DNA of 64,000 bases from Rhodopseudomonas palustris (GCF_003226555.1 NZ_QKQS01000001.1:1-64000); one strand, 5' to 3'. Shown: positions 42,306 to 52,655, counted from the stretch's first letter. Program-made: numbers and translations. The notes: generated by a model from the sequence alone, not told the origin.

Positions 42306-44384
42306 ATGACCGATAAGACTTCGGGCGACAAGCTTTCGGGCGACAAGCCTTCCGCGTCCACCTCCGGCTTCCAGTACACGCTCTCCAACCTCAAGCCGGT
42401 AGCCCCCATGGACCAGATCATCATCACCTTCCCCGACGGCAAGACCCGCGAATATCCCCGCGGCACCACCGGGCTCGATATCGCCAAGGGCATTTCGCCC
42501 TCGCTCGCCAAGCGCACCGTCGCGATGGCGCTGAACGGCGCCCTGACCGACCTCGCCGATCCGATCGAAGACAATGCGGCGATCGATTTCGTCGCGCGTG
42601 ACGATTCGCGCGCGCTGGAATTGATCCGGCACGATTGCGCCCATGTGCTCGCCGAAGCGGTGCAGAGCCTGTGGCCGGGCACCCAGGTGACGATCGGCCC
42701 GACCATCGAGAACGGCTTCTACTACGACTTCTTCCGCAACGAGCCGTTCACCCCGGAAGACTTCGCCGCGATCGAGAAGAAGATGCGCGAGATCATCGCG
42801 CGCGACAAACCGTTCACCAAGGAAGTCTGGACCCGCGACGAAGCCAAGAAGGTGTTCGCCGACAACGGCGAGGCGTTCAAGGTCGAGCTGGTCGATGCCA
42901 TCCCCGAAGACCAGACCATCAAGATCTACAAGCAGGGCGAGTGGTTCGATCTGTGCCGCGGCCCGCACATGACCTCGACCGGCAAGATCGGCACCGCCTT
43001 CAAGCTGATGAAGGTGGCCGGCGCGTATTGGCGCGGCGACAGCAACAACCCGATGCTGACCCGCATCTACGGCACCGCATGGGCCAAGCAGGAAGATCTC
43101 GACGCCTATCTGCATCAGATCGAGGAAGCCGAGAAACGCGACCACCGCCGACTCGGCCGCGAGCTCGACCTGTTCCACTTCCAGGAGGAAGGTCCTGGCG
43201 TCGTGTTCTGGCACGCCAAGGGCTGGAGCCTGTTCCAGTCGCTGGTCGGCTACATGCGCCGCCGCCTCGCCGGCGACTACGACGAGGTCAACGCGCCGCA
43301 GATCCTCGACAAGGTGCTGTGGGAGACCTCGGGCCACTGGGAATGGTACCGCGAGAACATGTTCGCGGCGCAATCGGCCGGCGAGGACGCCGAGGACAAG
43401 CGCTGGTTCGCGCTGAAGCCGATGAACTGCCCGGGCCATGTTCAGATCTTCAAACATGGTTTGAAGAGCTACCGCGACCTGCCGCTGCGGATGGCCGAGT
43501 TCGGCGTGGTGCATCGCTACGAGCCGTCGGGCGCGATGCACGGCCTGATGCGGGTGCGCGGCTTCACCCAGGACGACGCGCATGTGTTCTGCACCGAGGC
43601 GCAGCTCGCCGAGGAATGCATCAAGATCAACGATCTGATCCTGTCGACCTACTCGGACTTCGGCTTCGAGGGCGAACTGACGGTGAAGCTGTCGACCCGG
43701 CCGGAGAAACGTGTCGGCACCGACGAGATGTGGGATCACGCCGAGCGCGTGATGGCCACGGTGCTGTCCGAGATCAAGGCCAAGGGCGGCAACCGCATCA
43801 AGACCGAGATCAACCCGGGCGAAGGCGCGTTCTACGGGCCGAAGTTCGAATATGTGCTGCGCGACGCGATCGGCCGCGATTGGCAGTGCGGCACCACGCA
43901 GGTCGACTTCAACCTGCCGGAGCGGTTCGGCGCGTTCTACATTGACGCCGACGGCGCCAAGAAGGCGCCGGTGATGGTGCATCGCGCGATCTGCGGTTCG
44001 ATGGAGCGTTTCACCGGCATCCTGATCGAGCACTTCGCCGGCAACTTCCCGCTGTGGCTGGCGCCGGTGCAGGTGGTCGTCACCACAATCACGTCGGAAG
44101 GCGACGACTACGCCAAGAAGGTGCTGGCGGCGCTGCGCAAGGCCGGCCTGCGCGCCGACATCGACCTGCGCAACGAGAAGATCAACTTCAAGGTGCGCGA
44201 GCATTCGCTCGCCAAGGTCCCCGCCCTGTTGGTGGTCGGCAAGAAGGAAGCCGAGAGCCACTCGGTCTCCGTCCGCCGCCTCGGCAGCGAAGGCCAGAAG
44301 GTGATGCCGACCGACGAAGCCATCGCCGCGCTGGTCGACGAGGCGACGCCGCCGGACGTGAAGCGGATGCGGGAAGCGGCCTGA
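42306..44384 (+). CDS. thrS: Threonyl-tRNA synthetase
   Basis: 692 residues. Domain order: 40-residue Ser/Lys-rich tail, TGS domain ([19 protein letters not shown]), the editing domain ([17 protein letters not shown]), class II catalytic core with PMNCPGHV and [23 protein letters not shown], and the C-terminal anticodon-binding domain ([12 protein letters not shown]). Charges tRNA-Thr with threonine. ATG 42306 was chosen from GAGGAGCC; ATG at MDQIIITF would give a protein without the tail. Single gene. Confidence 0.96.
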   Translation: MTDKTSGDKLSGDKPSASTSGFQYTLSNLKPVAPMDQIIITFPDGKTREYPRGTTGLDIAKGISPSLAKRTVAMALNGALTDLADPIEDNAAIDFVARDDSRALELIRHDCAHVLAEAVQSLWPGTQVTIGPTIENGFYYDFFRNEPFTPEDFAAIEKKMREIIARDKPFTKEVWTRDEAKKVFADNGEAFKVELVDAIPEDQTIKIYKQGEWFDLCRGPHMTSTGKIGTAFKLMKVAGAYWRGDSNNPMLTRIYGTAWAKQEDLDAYLHQIEEAEKRDHRRLGRELDLFHFQEEGPGVVFWHAKGWSLFQSLVGYMRRRLAGDYDEVNAPQILDKVLWETSGHWEWYRENMFAAQSAGEDAEDKRWFALKPMNCPGHVQIFKHGLKSYRDLPLRMAEFGVVHRYEPSGAMHGLMRVRGFTQDDAHVFCTEAQLAEECIKINDLILSTYSDFGFEGELTVKLSTRPEKRVGTDEMWDHAERVMATVLSEIKAKGGNRIKTEINPGEGAFYGPKFEYVLRDAIGRDWQCGTTQVDFNLPERFGAFYIDADGAKKAPVMVHRAICGSMERFTGILIEHFAGNFPLWLAPVQVVVTTITSEGDDYAKKVLAALRKAGLRADIDLRNEKINFKVREHSLAKVPALLVVGKKEAESHSVSVRRLGSEGQKVMPTDEAIAALVDEATPPDVKRMREAA

Positions 44385-44407
44385 ACGAGACCAAACCCGA
44401 GGCGGCG

Positions 44408-44776
44408 TCAGGCCGCCTCGCCTGCGCTCTTGATCAGGGACTCGGCTGGGATGCCGAGCCCCTGATGCAATTTCCGGATCATCGGCAACGTCAGATCGCG
44501 CTTGCGATTGAGCACCTCGTGCACCCGATTGCGACTGCCGATGAACGGGATCAGGTCGCGGGGCTGCAGATCGTTCTGCTCCATGTGATAGCGGATCGCT
44601 TCGACCGGATCGGGCAGATCGAGCGGATAGTGCTTGCGCTCCCAAGCTTCCACCAGGGTCACCAGCACGTCCAGCCGATCGCCCTCCGGCGTACTCCGCC
44701 GCGCATTCATCAGTTCCTCGATCTGCTTGAGGGCACGGCGATAATCGCGCTGTGACTTGATCGGAGCGATGTCCAT
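44408..44776 (-). CDS. higA: HigA-like antitoxin (orphan)
   Basis: 122 residues starting MDIAPIKSQRDYRRALKQIE, GAGG upstream. It has the HigA family layout: LMNARRSTPEGDRLDVLVTL then a helix-turn-helix (QPRDLIPFIGSRNRVHEVLNRKRDLTLPMIRKL). HigA normally neutralises a HigB mRNA interferase encoded just upstream. Here only the last residues of HigB remain, so the antitoxin appears to be orphaned and may work as a free regulator. Confidence 0.88.
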   Translation of the reverse strand: MDIAPIKSQRDYRRALKQIEELMNARRSTPEGDRLDVLVTLVEAWERKHYPLDLPDPVEAIRYHMEQNDLQPRDLIPFIGSRNRVHEVLNRKRDLTLPMIRKLHQGLGIPAESLIKSAGEAA

Positions 44777-44783
44777 GGCGACC

Positions 44784-44838
44784 TCAAACGGTTTGTGCGT
44801 CGATCGCATCGTAATCGCGATGCGTTCTCACGTCCCGC
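44784..44838 (-). pseudogene. higB: C-terminal remnant of HigB toxin
   Basis: Immediately upstream of higA, seven bases away, a frame reads VRTHRDYDAIDAQTV and stops. HigB proteins end in a motif of the form GTHAEYDxIDAxTI, so this is the 3' end of a higB gene. The sequence further 5' is unrelated and quickly runs into the next gene, so most of the toxin has been deleted. Confidence 0.65.
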
Positions 44839-44854
44839 CTAAGTTGGCACCGGT

Positions 44855-45433
44855 TCACGCGCTGCGGTCGAGCCCGGGGGATTGGGTGGTGCCCTTCTGC
44901 ATCGCGGCGATCGCGGCGTCGAGTTCGGCGCGGCTGTACTGGCGTTCGCTGCCGGCGCGCGGCGTCCATTCGCTTTGCGACTTGGCGGTGCCCGCGATCT
45001 CGACCTTTCCGCCGAGCAGCTTGGCGTAGGTCTCCGCCCGCCACTGCGCCATCGCCGGTCCGGTCAGCGACGGCTCGACGATACCGTCCACGGTGCCCGC
45101 GGCGGAATTACTCATTTCGACGATGCCGCTATTGTACAACGTCGCCACCACCTTGTTGCCAACCTTGACGGTGGCGTAGACGTCGTCCGGCTCGTTGTCG
45201 GAACCGCCGCGCGGCGCCGTCTCCTGCTGCTGCAGCCAGACGCGGGCGATCTCGTCGACATCCGCAGACGTCACTTTGCGCACCGCTTCCGGATGCGCCT
45301 TCATCAAGTCCGCGAAGCTGTACACGTCACCTTCGAAAGCGAGCCCGTTCTTGTCGGTGGACTTATCCGAATCCGCCTTGGTCACGTGCATGTACGGCGT
45401 CAGCGCAAGGCCTTGGCGGTCGGTGATATTCAT
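44855..45433 (-). CDS. Hypothetical protein, 192 residues
   Basis: Begins MNITDRQGLALTPYMHVTKA. Soluble, mixed charge, with a GDVYSFADLMKAHPEAVRKV helix and a VYATVKVGNKVVATLYNSG strand pair. A DIVE-type repeat is absent. The C-terminus carries SRAELDAAIAAMQKGT. I recognise no family. The deletion that removed higB may have brought it next to higA, as its stop lies 16 bases from the remnant. The 252-bp gap upstream holds no gene. Confidence 0.65.
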   Translation of the reverse strand: MNITDRQGLALTPYMHVTKADSDKSTDKNGLAFEGDVYSFADLMKAHPEAVRKVTSADVDEIARVWLQQQETAPRGGSDNEPDDVYATVKVGNKVVATLYNSGIVEMSNSAAGTVDGIVEPSLTGPAMAQWRAETYAKLLGGKVEIAGTAKSQSEWTPRAGSERQYSRAELDAAIAAMQKGTTQSPGLDRSA

Positions 45434-45685
45434 GGTGTGAGCCCCCGTCGCGAGTTGTCCCGAACACGCAGTGCAAACCTCGCGCCAAGAAGAAGTGTTG
45501 CCGATCAATGCGATCGCGCGCTGCTCCGGCGCCGAGCGCGGCGATAATTGCCGCCGGCGGCAAGGTTTTCCTATATCGAAGCTCAGATGACGCCCACAGA
45601 CCATCCGATCGTCAAACAACCACCTGCCTGAAGTCGGCCGAAGCAACGGCCGGAGATCATCCGTCGCTTCGGCCATGGCGATCCG

Positions 45686-46477
45686 TCAGCGGCTCGCCGG
45701 GTTAGCTGTGGGCGGGCTGGACGCGGACGGCTTGGCAGCCGTCGCCTGGCCGGTAGTGGCCGGTGCGGACTTGGTATCCGGAGCCGCGGTGCTCGCCGTG
45801 GTCGGCGCCTTGTCCTGCATATCGACCACCGAGTAGCGGACGCCGTTCTCGACCTGCATCAGTGCGCCGTTGGCTTCGTAGTACTTGCCGGCGTCGAGCA
45901 GCTTGGACGCCTGGTCGACCCCCTTAAGGGTGGCGTCGATCGGCGCGGATTCGAGCGAGACCGCAACGTTGACGTCGTTCATCTTCAACGTGTCGAGCGC
46001 TTCCTTCTGCTTACCGGCCTTGAGCTGCGAATTCGCGGTCTTCAGCGCGGCCACCTTGGCGGGCACCGCGGAATAATCTTCCTGCACCGTGATGGTGCCG
46101 TTGATCGGCAGCCACTTCACCGGCTTGGTCGAGGCCGTGGTCTGGCTGGCGGACTGCTGCGACGCGCTGGCCGACGGCGCGCTGAGCTTCATCTCGGACT
46201 CGGCCTTGAGAAACACCGAGTCGTCCGTCTTGCTCTTCTCCAGCGATTCCATCGCCTTGTTGACGTCCTTGCGGGCCGCCTCCGGCTTGCCGTTGAACAG
46301 CGCCAGCCGCGCCTCGCGAATGTCCTGGAAGGCGTTGAAGCCGTCTCTCGACAGCTTCGAGAAATCCTGTGCGGTGGCCTGGCCGGGCGAGGTCTGGTGA
46401 TCGGCCGCATAGACGGCGCCACACAGCGTGGTGGTGGCGAGGGCAGCGACGACGAGCGTGGTCTTGACACGAAGCAT
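45686..46477 (-). CDS. YfdX-family periplasmic protein
   Basis: 264 residues with a signal peptide (MLRVKTTLVVAALATTTLCG, cut near VYAA). The mature part DFSKLSRDGFNAFQDIREAR, ALFNGKPEAARKDVNKAMES, then KWLPINGTITVQEDYSAVPA is the YfdX pattern. The family is linked to acid and stress tolerance in enterobacteria. A Ser/Ala/Thr-rich insertion (SASQQSASQTT) and a long low-complexity tail make it longer than usual. CAGGAGAAACG precedes the ATG. Confidence 0.85.
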   Translation of the reverse strand: MLRVKTTLVVAALATTTLCGAVYAADHQTSPGQATAQDFSKLSRDGFNAFQDIREARLALFNGKPEAARKDVNKAMESLEKSKTDDSVFLKAESEMKLSAPSASASQQSASQTTASTKPVKWLPINGTITVQEDYSAVPAKVAALKTANSQLKAGKQKEALDTLKMNDVNVAVSLESAPIDATLKGVDQASKLLDAGKYYEANGALMQVENGVRYSVVDMQDKAPTTASTAAPDTKSAPATTGQATAAKPSASSPPTANPASR

Positions 46478-46776
46478 GATCGTTTCTCCTGAAAGTAGAT
46501 GTCGAACGCGGTCATCGACTTTCGGTGATCGCTCGGCAGAACCCGCGATGTCGAGTTCGTCCGGACAACGGCGAGATTGCCGGTCGCGTTTCATTAAACT
46601 TAGGAAACCATTGTTTTGCAGGCATTTCTGGGCACCACCCGGGATCGGTCACGCCTCGTCGCGCTTGGTTGGAAGCTGTCTGATTTGCCGCGCGGCAGTC
46701 GATCGGGTGCGTGTTATTTGCTAGAAGGGGCACCAATCATCATGCGAAGCGATCGTCGGATCGCCGGAGAAGCGCC

Positions 46777-47340
46777 ATGTCGGATGTCATTTCCTTTCTC
46801 GAAACCCGCCGCTCGGTGAAGCCGCGTGAGATGACCGGGCCAGGCCCCTCGCCCGACCAGCTGGAAACCATCCTGACGATCGGCGCCCGGGTGCCGGATC
46901 ACGGCAAGATCACGCCGTGGCGCTTCATCGTGTTCGAAGGCGACGCCCGCGAGCGCGCCGGCGAGGTGATCGCCGAGGTGTTCGCCCGCAAGCATCCCGA
47001 GGCAGCCGCCGAGCAGATCGCCGCCGAGAAGGCTCGGCTGTGCGAAGCGCCGCTGGTGATCGCGGTGGTGTCGTCGCCCAAGCATCATCCCAAGGTGCCG
47101 GTGTGGGAGCAGGAATTGTCGGCCGGCGCGAGCTGCATGAACATCGTCTCCGCCGCGACCGCGCTCGGCTACGGCGCCAACTGGCTGACCGGCTGGATCG
47201 CGTTCGACCCCGACGTGCTGAGCGGCCTCGGCCTGCGCGGCGACGAGAAGCTCGCCGGCTTCATCCACATCGGCACGCGGCCGAAAGACATCGAAGACCG
47301 TCCGCGGCCGTCGCTGGCGGAGGTGGTGACGAGGTTCTGA
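46777..47340 (+). CDS. Nitroreductase-family flavoprotein
   Basis: 187 residues, one nitroreductase domain: FLETRRSVKPREMTGPGPS for FMN contacts, VPDHGKITPWRFIVFEG, and GASCMNIVSAATALGYGANWLTGW. Family members reduce nitro groups or quinones with NAD(P)H; the short form resembles YdjA. The ATG was chosen at 46777, from GGAGAAGCGCC. Stands alone between the YfdX gene and the GGDEF-EAL gene. Confidence 0.9.
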   Translation: MSDVISFLETRRSVKPREMTGPGPSPDQLETILTIGARVPDHGKITPWRFIVFEGDARERAGEVIAEVFARKHPEAAAEQIAAEKARLCEAPLVIAVVSSPKHHPKVPVWEQELSAGASCMNIVSAATALGYGANWLTGWIAFDPDVLSGLGLRGDEKLAGFIHIGTRPKDIEDRPRPSLAEVVTRF

Positions 47341-47441
47341 GCCTTGAACGGCGCCTCTTCACCTCTGCCCGCAAGCGGGGAGAGGGAGCGCGCGGTGCGC
47401 ACGCAGGGGAGCGACGGCGTCGCGTGACGGTTTGGTGAGTC

Positions 47442-49916
47442 CTACGCCGCCTGCGACGCCTGGCGTCCGAACCGCGTCAGGAGGCCGCGAACCTCCGAGG
47501 CCGGGCGCGCCGGGCTGAACAGGAAGCCTTGCACCTCGTGACAGCCTTCGGCGCGGAGCGCGTCGAGCTGTTCGACGGTCTCGACGCCTTCGGCGAGCGT
47601 GGTGATGTCGAGGCTGCGGCCGAGCCCGGCGATGGCGCGGACGATCGCGAGGCAGTCCGGCCGCTCGGTGAGATCCTTCACGAACGAGCGGTCGATCTTG
47701 ATCTTGTCGAACGGAAAGCTGCGCAAGTAGCTGAGCGACGAGTAGCCGGTGCCGAAATCGTCCATCGAGATCCGCACGCCGAGGCTGCGGAGCTGATGCA
47801 GCGTCGCCAGATTGGCTTCGCTGTCGGCGAGGAACAGCGACTCGGTGATCTCGAGTTCGAGCCGGTGCGGCACCAGGCTCGACTGCGCCAGCGCCGAGAT
47901 CACCACTTGGACCAGATTGCGGCTGCGGAACTGCACCGGCGACAGATTGACCGCGACCTTGACGTCCGACGGCCAGCTCGCCGCTTCCAGACACGCCTGC
48001 CGCAACACCCATTCGCCGAGACCGACGATCAGGCCGATGTCTTCGGCCACCGGGACGAAGTCGGACGGCGAAATCATGCCGCGCTCGGGATGGCGCCAGC
48101 GCAGCAGCGTTTCGAATCCGCCGATCCGGTCTTCGGCCAGATCGATCAGCGGTTGGTAGTGCAGTTCGAACTCGCCGCGCGCGAACGCCTGCCGCAGATC
48201 GAGCTCCATGTCGCGGCGGATCTGCGCCTGACGATCCATTTCCTTCTCGAAGAAATGGTGGCAGCCGCCGCCCGCAGACTTGGCCCGGTACAGCGCCATA
48301 TCGGCGTTGCGCGACAGCGCCTCGCACTCGTCGCCGTCGGACGGCGCGAGCGCGATACCGATCGAGGCGCCGATCACCACTTCGAGCCCGTCCATGTCGT
48401 AGGGCGCGCTCAGGATTTCGATCAGCCGCGCAGCGAAGGTGCTGGCTTCGTTCGGCGTGGCGAGCGAAGTCAGCACGATCGCGAATTCGTCGCCGCCGAG
48501 CCGCGCCACCAGGTCGCCGTCGCCGATCTGCTGCCGCAGCCGCTCGGCGACGCATTGCAGCAGCCGATCGCCCATCGGATGGCCGAACGAGTCGTTGACG
48601 TTCTTGAACAGATCGAGATCGACGCACATCACCGCGACCATCGCGCCGCTGCCGCGCGCCTGCGCCAGCGCCTGCTCCAGCCGCTGCTGATACAGCGCAC
48701 GGTTCGGCAGATTGGTGAGCCCATCGTGATGCGCCATGTGGGCGATCTTGGCTTCGGCCTTGCGGCGCTCGGTGACGTCGACCACCGCGACCAGAAAGCC
48801 GTCACGGCCGTCGAACATCACGCGGCGACCGAAGGTCAGCACATGGATCTCCGAGCCATCGGCTTTGATGTGGCGCCAATTGCCTTCGGACTGATAGCTG
48901 TCGCGCATCTCCAGCAGCGTCTGGCCGTGCGCGATCCACTCCTCGCGCGGCCAGATCTCGCGCAGCGACATCCGCAGGAACCGTTCGCGCGGATAGCCGT
49001 AATGCGCCACGGCCGCGTCGTTGACGCTGAGGAATTCGAAGGTCTGGGCGTCGAACACCCACATCGGCATCGGGTTGCCGTCGAACAGCAGCCGGAACGA
49101 CTCCTCGCGCTTCTTCAGCGAGGTGACGTCGGAGATCGTCACCGACACCACGTCCCCGAATGCGGTCGCGCTGAGGCTGAGATTGCGATCTCCACTGTCG
49201 ACCGCAAAGGTGACGCTGGCGTCGGAATCGACCAGATCGATCAATCGCCCCGCGACGTCAGGGGCGCACAAGAGGTGATGTCCGACCGCCAGCCGGCTCC
49301 AGCGCAGCTCGGCGACCGGCCGGCGTAGCAACTGCGAAGCGCCCTGGTTGACGTGCACGATCTGAAAATCGAACGGCTTGCGGTCGGGACCGCGGATCGC
49401 GGTCAGCGCGACGATGCCGTCGTCGGTCGAGGAGAAGATCGCATCCAGCAGGTTGTAGCGCTGCGCCTCCTCGTTGACATAGACGCCGACCAGCGTACCG
49501 CCCCAGCGCGACGCGGTCGGCAGCGCCAGCATGGTGTAGCGCTGGACGATACCGTCGCGGACGCAATGCGCGGTGCCGAGATGCGGTCGTTTGTTCTGCA
49601 GCGCGCCCGATGCCGCCTGCGCCAGCGCCGTGCCGCAATCCGGCGACAATGCGTCGAGCGGAATGTCCCAGCGCTCGTCGCCGAGCCAACGCTGGGCGTA
49701 GCGGCCGGTGCGCGACACTTCGGGGGTCTCGCCGTCGATCTCCAGCAGCACCAGATGATCCGCGAGCCGGCCGAGGCTGCCCAGCATCACCTCTTCGTAG
49801 CTCGGCAGCGATTGTCCCGGCTGAATCGCCGCGTGCCACTTGCGCTGCAGCACGGTCAAATCGGCAGCAAGCTGACTGATCGAATTTTCGGAAAGTTGAG
49901 GAACGGCAGCCGACAC
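47442..49916 (-). CDS. PAS-GGDEF-EAL c-di-GMP turnover protein
   Basis: 824 residues from a GTG start. Layout: an N-terminal PAS-like region, a second PAS domain (FRLLFDGNPMPMWVFDAQTF to FLVAVVDVTERRKAE, about 280-400), GGDEF domain with an intact RLGGDEFAIVL near residue 474, and EAL domain from about 590. The EAL box reads ETL within GGFETLLRWRHP; the later catalytic segments (NLSPVQFRSRN, EITESLF, DDFGTGYSSLSYL, DKIKIDRSFV, EGVET) are all present. It can therefore probably both make and break c-di-GMP, under control of a sensed signal. No transmembrane segments. Confidence 0.93.
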   Translation of the reverse strand: MSAAVPQLSENSISQLAADLTVLQRKWHAAIQPGQSLPSYEEVMLGSLGRLADHLVLLEIDGETPEVSRTGRYAQRWLGDERWDIPLDALSPDCGTALAQAASGALQNKRPHLGTAHCVRDGIVQRYTMLALPTASRWGGTLVGVYVNEEAQRYNLLDAIFSSTDDGIVALTAIRGPDRKPFDFQIVHVNQGASQLLRRPVAELRWSRLAVGHHLLCAPDVAGRLIDLVDSDASVTFAVDSGDRNLSLSATAFGDVVSVTISDVTSLKKREESFRLLFDGNPMPMWVFDAQTFEFLSVNDAAVAHYGYPRERFLRMSLREIWPREEWIAHGQTLLEMRDSYQSEGNWRHIKADGSEIHVLTFGRRVMFDGRDGFLVAVVDVTERRKAEAKIAHMAHHDGLTNLPNRALYQQRLEQALAQARGSGAMVAVMCVDLDLFKNVNDSFGHPMGDRLLQCVAERLRQQIGDGDLVARLGGDEFAIVLTSLATPNEASTFAARLIEILSAPYDMDGLEVVIGASIGIALAPSDGDECEALSRNADMALYRAKSAGGGCHHFFEKEMDRQAQIRRDMELDLRQAFARGEFELHYQPLIDLAEDRIGGFETLLRWRHPERGMISPSDFVPVAEDIGLIVGLGEWVLRQACLEAASWPSDVKVAVNLSPVQFRSRNLVQVVISALAQSSLVPHRLELEITESLFLADSEANLATLHQLRSLGVRISMDDFGTGYSSLSYLRSFPFDKIKIDRSFVKDLTERPDCLAIVRAIAGLGRSLDITTLAEGVETVEQLDALRAEGCHEVQGFLFSPARPASEVRGLLTRFGRQASQAA

Positions 49917-50137
49917 GAGTAGCGCCCCGCGGATGAGAACTGCGGTGCAGTCGAGCTATTCCCGATTAAGACGATGTAAACGCAGCGCCTGACGACGGCC
50001 AAACCACTGATTATGAAGATTTTAAGTCGCGTAATGGTTATTTCGCATTCACCATTGTGACACTGCATGGTGACACTGCGCGCGGCCGCTGCGAAGCGTC
50101 GCGTCGATCGCGTGAGGCGCAGTCCCGGAGCCAGACT

Positions 50138-51190
50138 TCAGCGCGCCAGCACCTCGACTTCACCGTCGACGCCATTGACGACGTTGAAGCCACGCTCGAA
50201 CACCTTGCCCTCGTTCTTGGCGATGGCGCGGTACTCTCCTTCCGACAGCACGACCCGCGGGAAGGCACCGATCGATTCCTTGATCACGTCGCCGCCCGGC
50301 GTCAGCACCGACCACGAGGTATTGGCGAGCGCTTCGCCGCCCTTCTCGCTGACCAGCTTCAAGGTGATCACCGCCGCGCGGTGCGTGATGGTGACGTCGG
50401 TGAGCTTGCCGGCCTGGACGCGAATGTCGGAGCGCACCACCGAATTGGCATCGCCATAGTTGGAGACGATGTAGTAGGTGCCTTCCGGCACCAGAGCGAC
50501 GTCGCCGGCGGCAACGTTGGGGAGCAGCGGGGCGCGCTGGGCGTTGTCGAACTGGCTGCCCTTGTAGATCGCGAACGAGATCTGGTTCGACGGAATCCGC
50601 GAACTGCCGACCTTGCCTTCGATGCGCAGGCCGCCGGCTGGAAGCACGAAATTCTCGCGCTCGGTATCGGCTTTTACCGTCACCGGTCGCACCGCGCTGA
50701 CCAGACCGAGCGCCACATGCACGACGTAGTTGCCCGGTGGCAGCAGGATGTTCGGGTTGGCGCCGTGGTCCTCGCGCACCAGCTTGATCGAGCCGCTGTC
50801 GTCGGGACGATCGGAATAGACCCGCCACACCAGGCCGCTGTTGATCACCGGCTGGTCCTTGCCGTAGCGCGCGGTCAGCGCCAGCACGCCCTGCGGGGCG
50901 GCGGCGACAGGCGGCAGCGGCGACATCGCAGGCGGCGTGACCGCGGCGACCGGCGGCTGAGTGAGTGGTGCGGGCAGATTCGGGGCCGCAGCGGGACCGC
51001 TTTGCGGCGCCAGGCTGATCGCTCCACCGGCAGGCGGCTCGGGAACCGAGGCCGGCGGCACCGGCGGCGGCCGCTCACCAAACAATTGCGCAGTCGCAGG
51101 CTGGGTGAGCGCCAACACGCACGCCCCGACCATCCCCCAATGGGCTATTCCGCGCAGCCGGCTCCCGATGATGTTACCCCTGAATTTCAT
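50138..51190 (-). CDS. Secreted protein of unknown function, Pro-rich linker
   Basis: 350 residues from ATG 51190. The hydrophobic signal (WGMVGACVLALTQPATAQLF) lies near residue 20. A Pro/Ala-rich linker of about 70 residues follows, then a beta-rich domain with VWRVYSDRPDDSGSIKL, ILLPPGNYVVHVALGL and VLSEGEYRAIAKNEGKVF. The repeated hydrophobic-GxY pattern suggests several immunoglobulin-like or carboxypeptidase-regulatory-like repeats. No enzyme motif. Upstream and divergent from the patatin gene. Confidence 0.75.
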   Translation of the reverse strand: MKFRGNIIGSRLRGIAHWGMVGACVLALTQPATAQLFGERPPPVPPASVPEPPAGGAISLAPQSGPAAAPNLPAPLTQPPVAAVTPPAMSPLPPVAAAPQGVLALTARYGKDQPVINSGLVWRVYSDRPDDSGSIKLVREDHGANPNILLPPGNYVVHVALGLVSAVRPVTVKADTERENFVLPAGGLRIEGKVGSSRIPSNQISFAIYKGSQFDNAQRAPLLPNVAAGDVALVPEGTYYIVSNYGDANSVVRSDIRVQAGKLTDVTITHRAAVITLKLVSEKGGEALANTSWSVLTPGGDVIKESIGAFPRVVLSEGEYRAIAKNEGKVFERGFNVVNGVDGEVEVLAR

Positions 51191-51424
51191 CGCGATGGTT
51201 TTCACCGAAAACGCGGCAAATTCAAGCCGGTCCGGTGCCGGGCTGAGCCGGCCCAGAACCGAACGGTATGGACGTGTGGTTCGTGATTGCGTCACGATTC
51301 TCCCCTAGTCCCGGCCGCCCAAGGCATTATTCATGCTTTCAGAACGCCGTGGCACGATGGAGCGACGCGAGTCGCAAGCCGGGTCGGCCCCGACCGTAGT
51401 GGAAGACGAGTTCAGGAGACAGCC

Positions 51425-52456
51425 GTGCTGGAAAATCTGATCGGACGCGGGCAAGCGAGCCCGCCGGCACTGGGCAAGGTCGGCCTCGACAGCATCCGCA
51501 GGCCGGTGATCGGGCTGGCGCTGGGCGGTGGTGCGGCGCGCGGCTTCGCTCACATCGGCATCCTTCGTACCCTGCTGGCCAATGGGATTACGCCCGACGT
51601 GGTGGTCGGCACCTCGATCGGCGCGGTGGTCGGCGGCGCGTATGTCGCAGGCCATCTCGACACGCTGGAGGAATGGGCGCGGCGACTGCAGCCGCGCAAC
51701 ATCTTCGGTTATCTCGACATCCGGCTCAATGGCTCCGGGCTGATCGGCGGCAGCAAGCTGGCGGCGCAGCTCGACGCCACGCTCGGCCAGATCCTGATAC
51801 AGGATCTGACGCAGAAATTCGCCAGCGTCGCCACCGAAGTGGCGACCGGCCACGAGATCTGGCTGACGCAAGGTCGCATCGTCGATGCGGTGCGTGCATC
51901 TTACGCCCTGCCCGGCATCTTCTCGCCGGTGCTGATCGGCGATCGCTGGCTGGTCGACGGCGCGCTGGTCAATCCGGTGCCGGTCTCCGCGGCCCGTGCG
52001 CTCGGCGCCGAAATTGTGATCGCCGCCAACGTCTCCAGCGACGTGTTCGGCCACGGCACCACGATCTTCTCGCACGGCAATGTCGCAGCAGCCGAGCCAG
52101 AACCGGAGCCGGAGGAGCCGCCCGCGCCGAAGCGCGGATTCACGCGGTTCTTTTCGCCGGAGCGGTTCGTCAAGCAGGAGCTGTTCGGCAGCCCGGAACG
52201 GCCGGGCATCTCCAAGGTGATGACCGACGCCTTCAACATTATGCAGGACCGCATCACCCGGGCGCGGCTGGCCGGCGATCCGCCGGACCTGTTGATCTCG
52301 CCGCGGGTCGGCCGGATCGGCTGGTTCGACTTCCACCGCGCCGACGAGATCATCGCCCACGGCGCCCGCGCCGCCGAGCGCGCCATCGACTCGATTCGCG
52401 AGACGATCGAAGAAGCCGTCCCGCAGCCGAAGGCGACGGTCCCAGTGGAGACCTGA
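51425..52456 (+). CDS. Patatin-like phospholipase
   Basis: 343 residues from a GTG with GGAGAC upstream. The patatin core is complete: oxyanion loop GLALGGGAARG (30-40), nucleophile elbow GTSIG with Ser64, and the catalytic Asp178 in DGALVNP. The RSSA-type arrangement (bacterial rssA/NTE-like) is cytosolic. A Pro/Glu-rich insertion (EPEPEPEEPPAPK) follows the core, then LISPRVGRIGWFDFHRAD. Hydrolyses phospholipids or lysophospholipids. Confidence 0.92.
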   Translation: MLENLIGRGQASPPALGKVGLDSIRRPVIGLALGGGAARGFAHIGILRTLLANGITPDVVVGTSIGAVVGGAYVAGHLDTLEEWARRLQPRNIFGYLDIRLNGSGLIGGSKLAAQLDATLGQILIQDLTQKFASVATEVATGHEIWLTQGRIVDAVRASYALPGIFSPVLIGDRWLVDGALVNPVPVSAARALGAEIVIAANVSSDVFGHGTTIFSHGNVAAAEPEPEPEEPPAPKRGFTRFFSPERFVKQELFGSPERPGISKVMTDAFNIMQDRITRARLAGDPPDLLISPRVGRIGWFDFHRADEIIAHGARAAERAIDSIRETIEEAVPQPKATVPVET

Positions 52457-52469
52457 GGGGACCACCAGA

Positions 52470-52655
52470 TCAGGGATCGTTGCTGAGGCGGCGTCTGACA
52501 ACGCACAGCGCGATCGTCGCCAACGGCAATGCCAGCGCGACCCAGCACAGCAGCCACCACAGGCCGCCCTCGCCGACCAGCGCGGACAGCAATCCGAACA
52601 CGGTCGAAGCCGCGAGCGCGAGTGGCCACAGCCACTGTCGTCGCGACGCGCTCAT
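52470..52655 (-). CDS. Small membrane protein of the iron-uptake operon
   Basis: 61 residues, two hydrophobic segments (WLWPLALAASTVFGLLSALVG and LLCWVALALPLATIALCVV). Starts with ATGA overlapping the stop of the PepSY gene, so the two are coupled. Small two-span proteins follow PepSY/TonB genes in many alphaproteobacterial iron loci; the role is unknown. Confidence 0.7.
   Translation of the reverse strand: MSASRRQWLWPLALAASTVFGLLSALVGEGGLWWLLCWVALALPLATIALCVVRRRLSNDP

Noticed and set aside
42087-44645. An 852-residue minus-strand open frame
   Set aside because: It lies antisense over the whole of thrS, whose identity is certain; the antisense peptide is low-quality and has no domain.
47529-49328. 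A 599-residue plus-strand open frame
   Set aside because: Antisense to the GGDEF-EAL gene, whose motifs are complete on the other strand.
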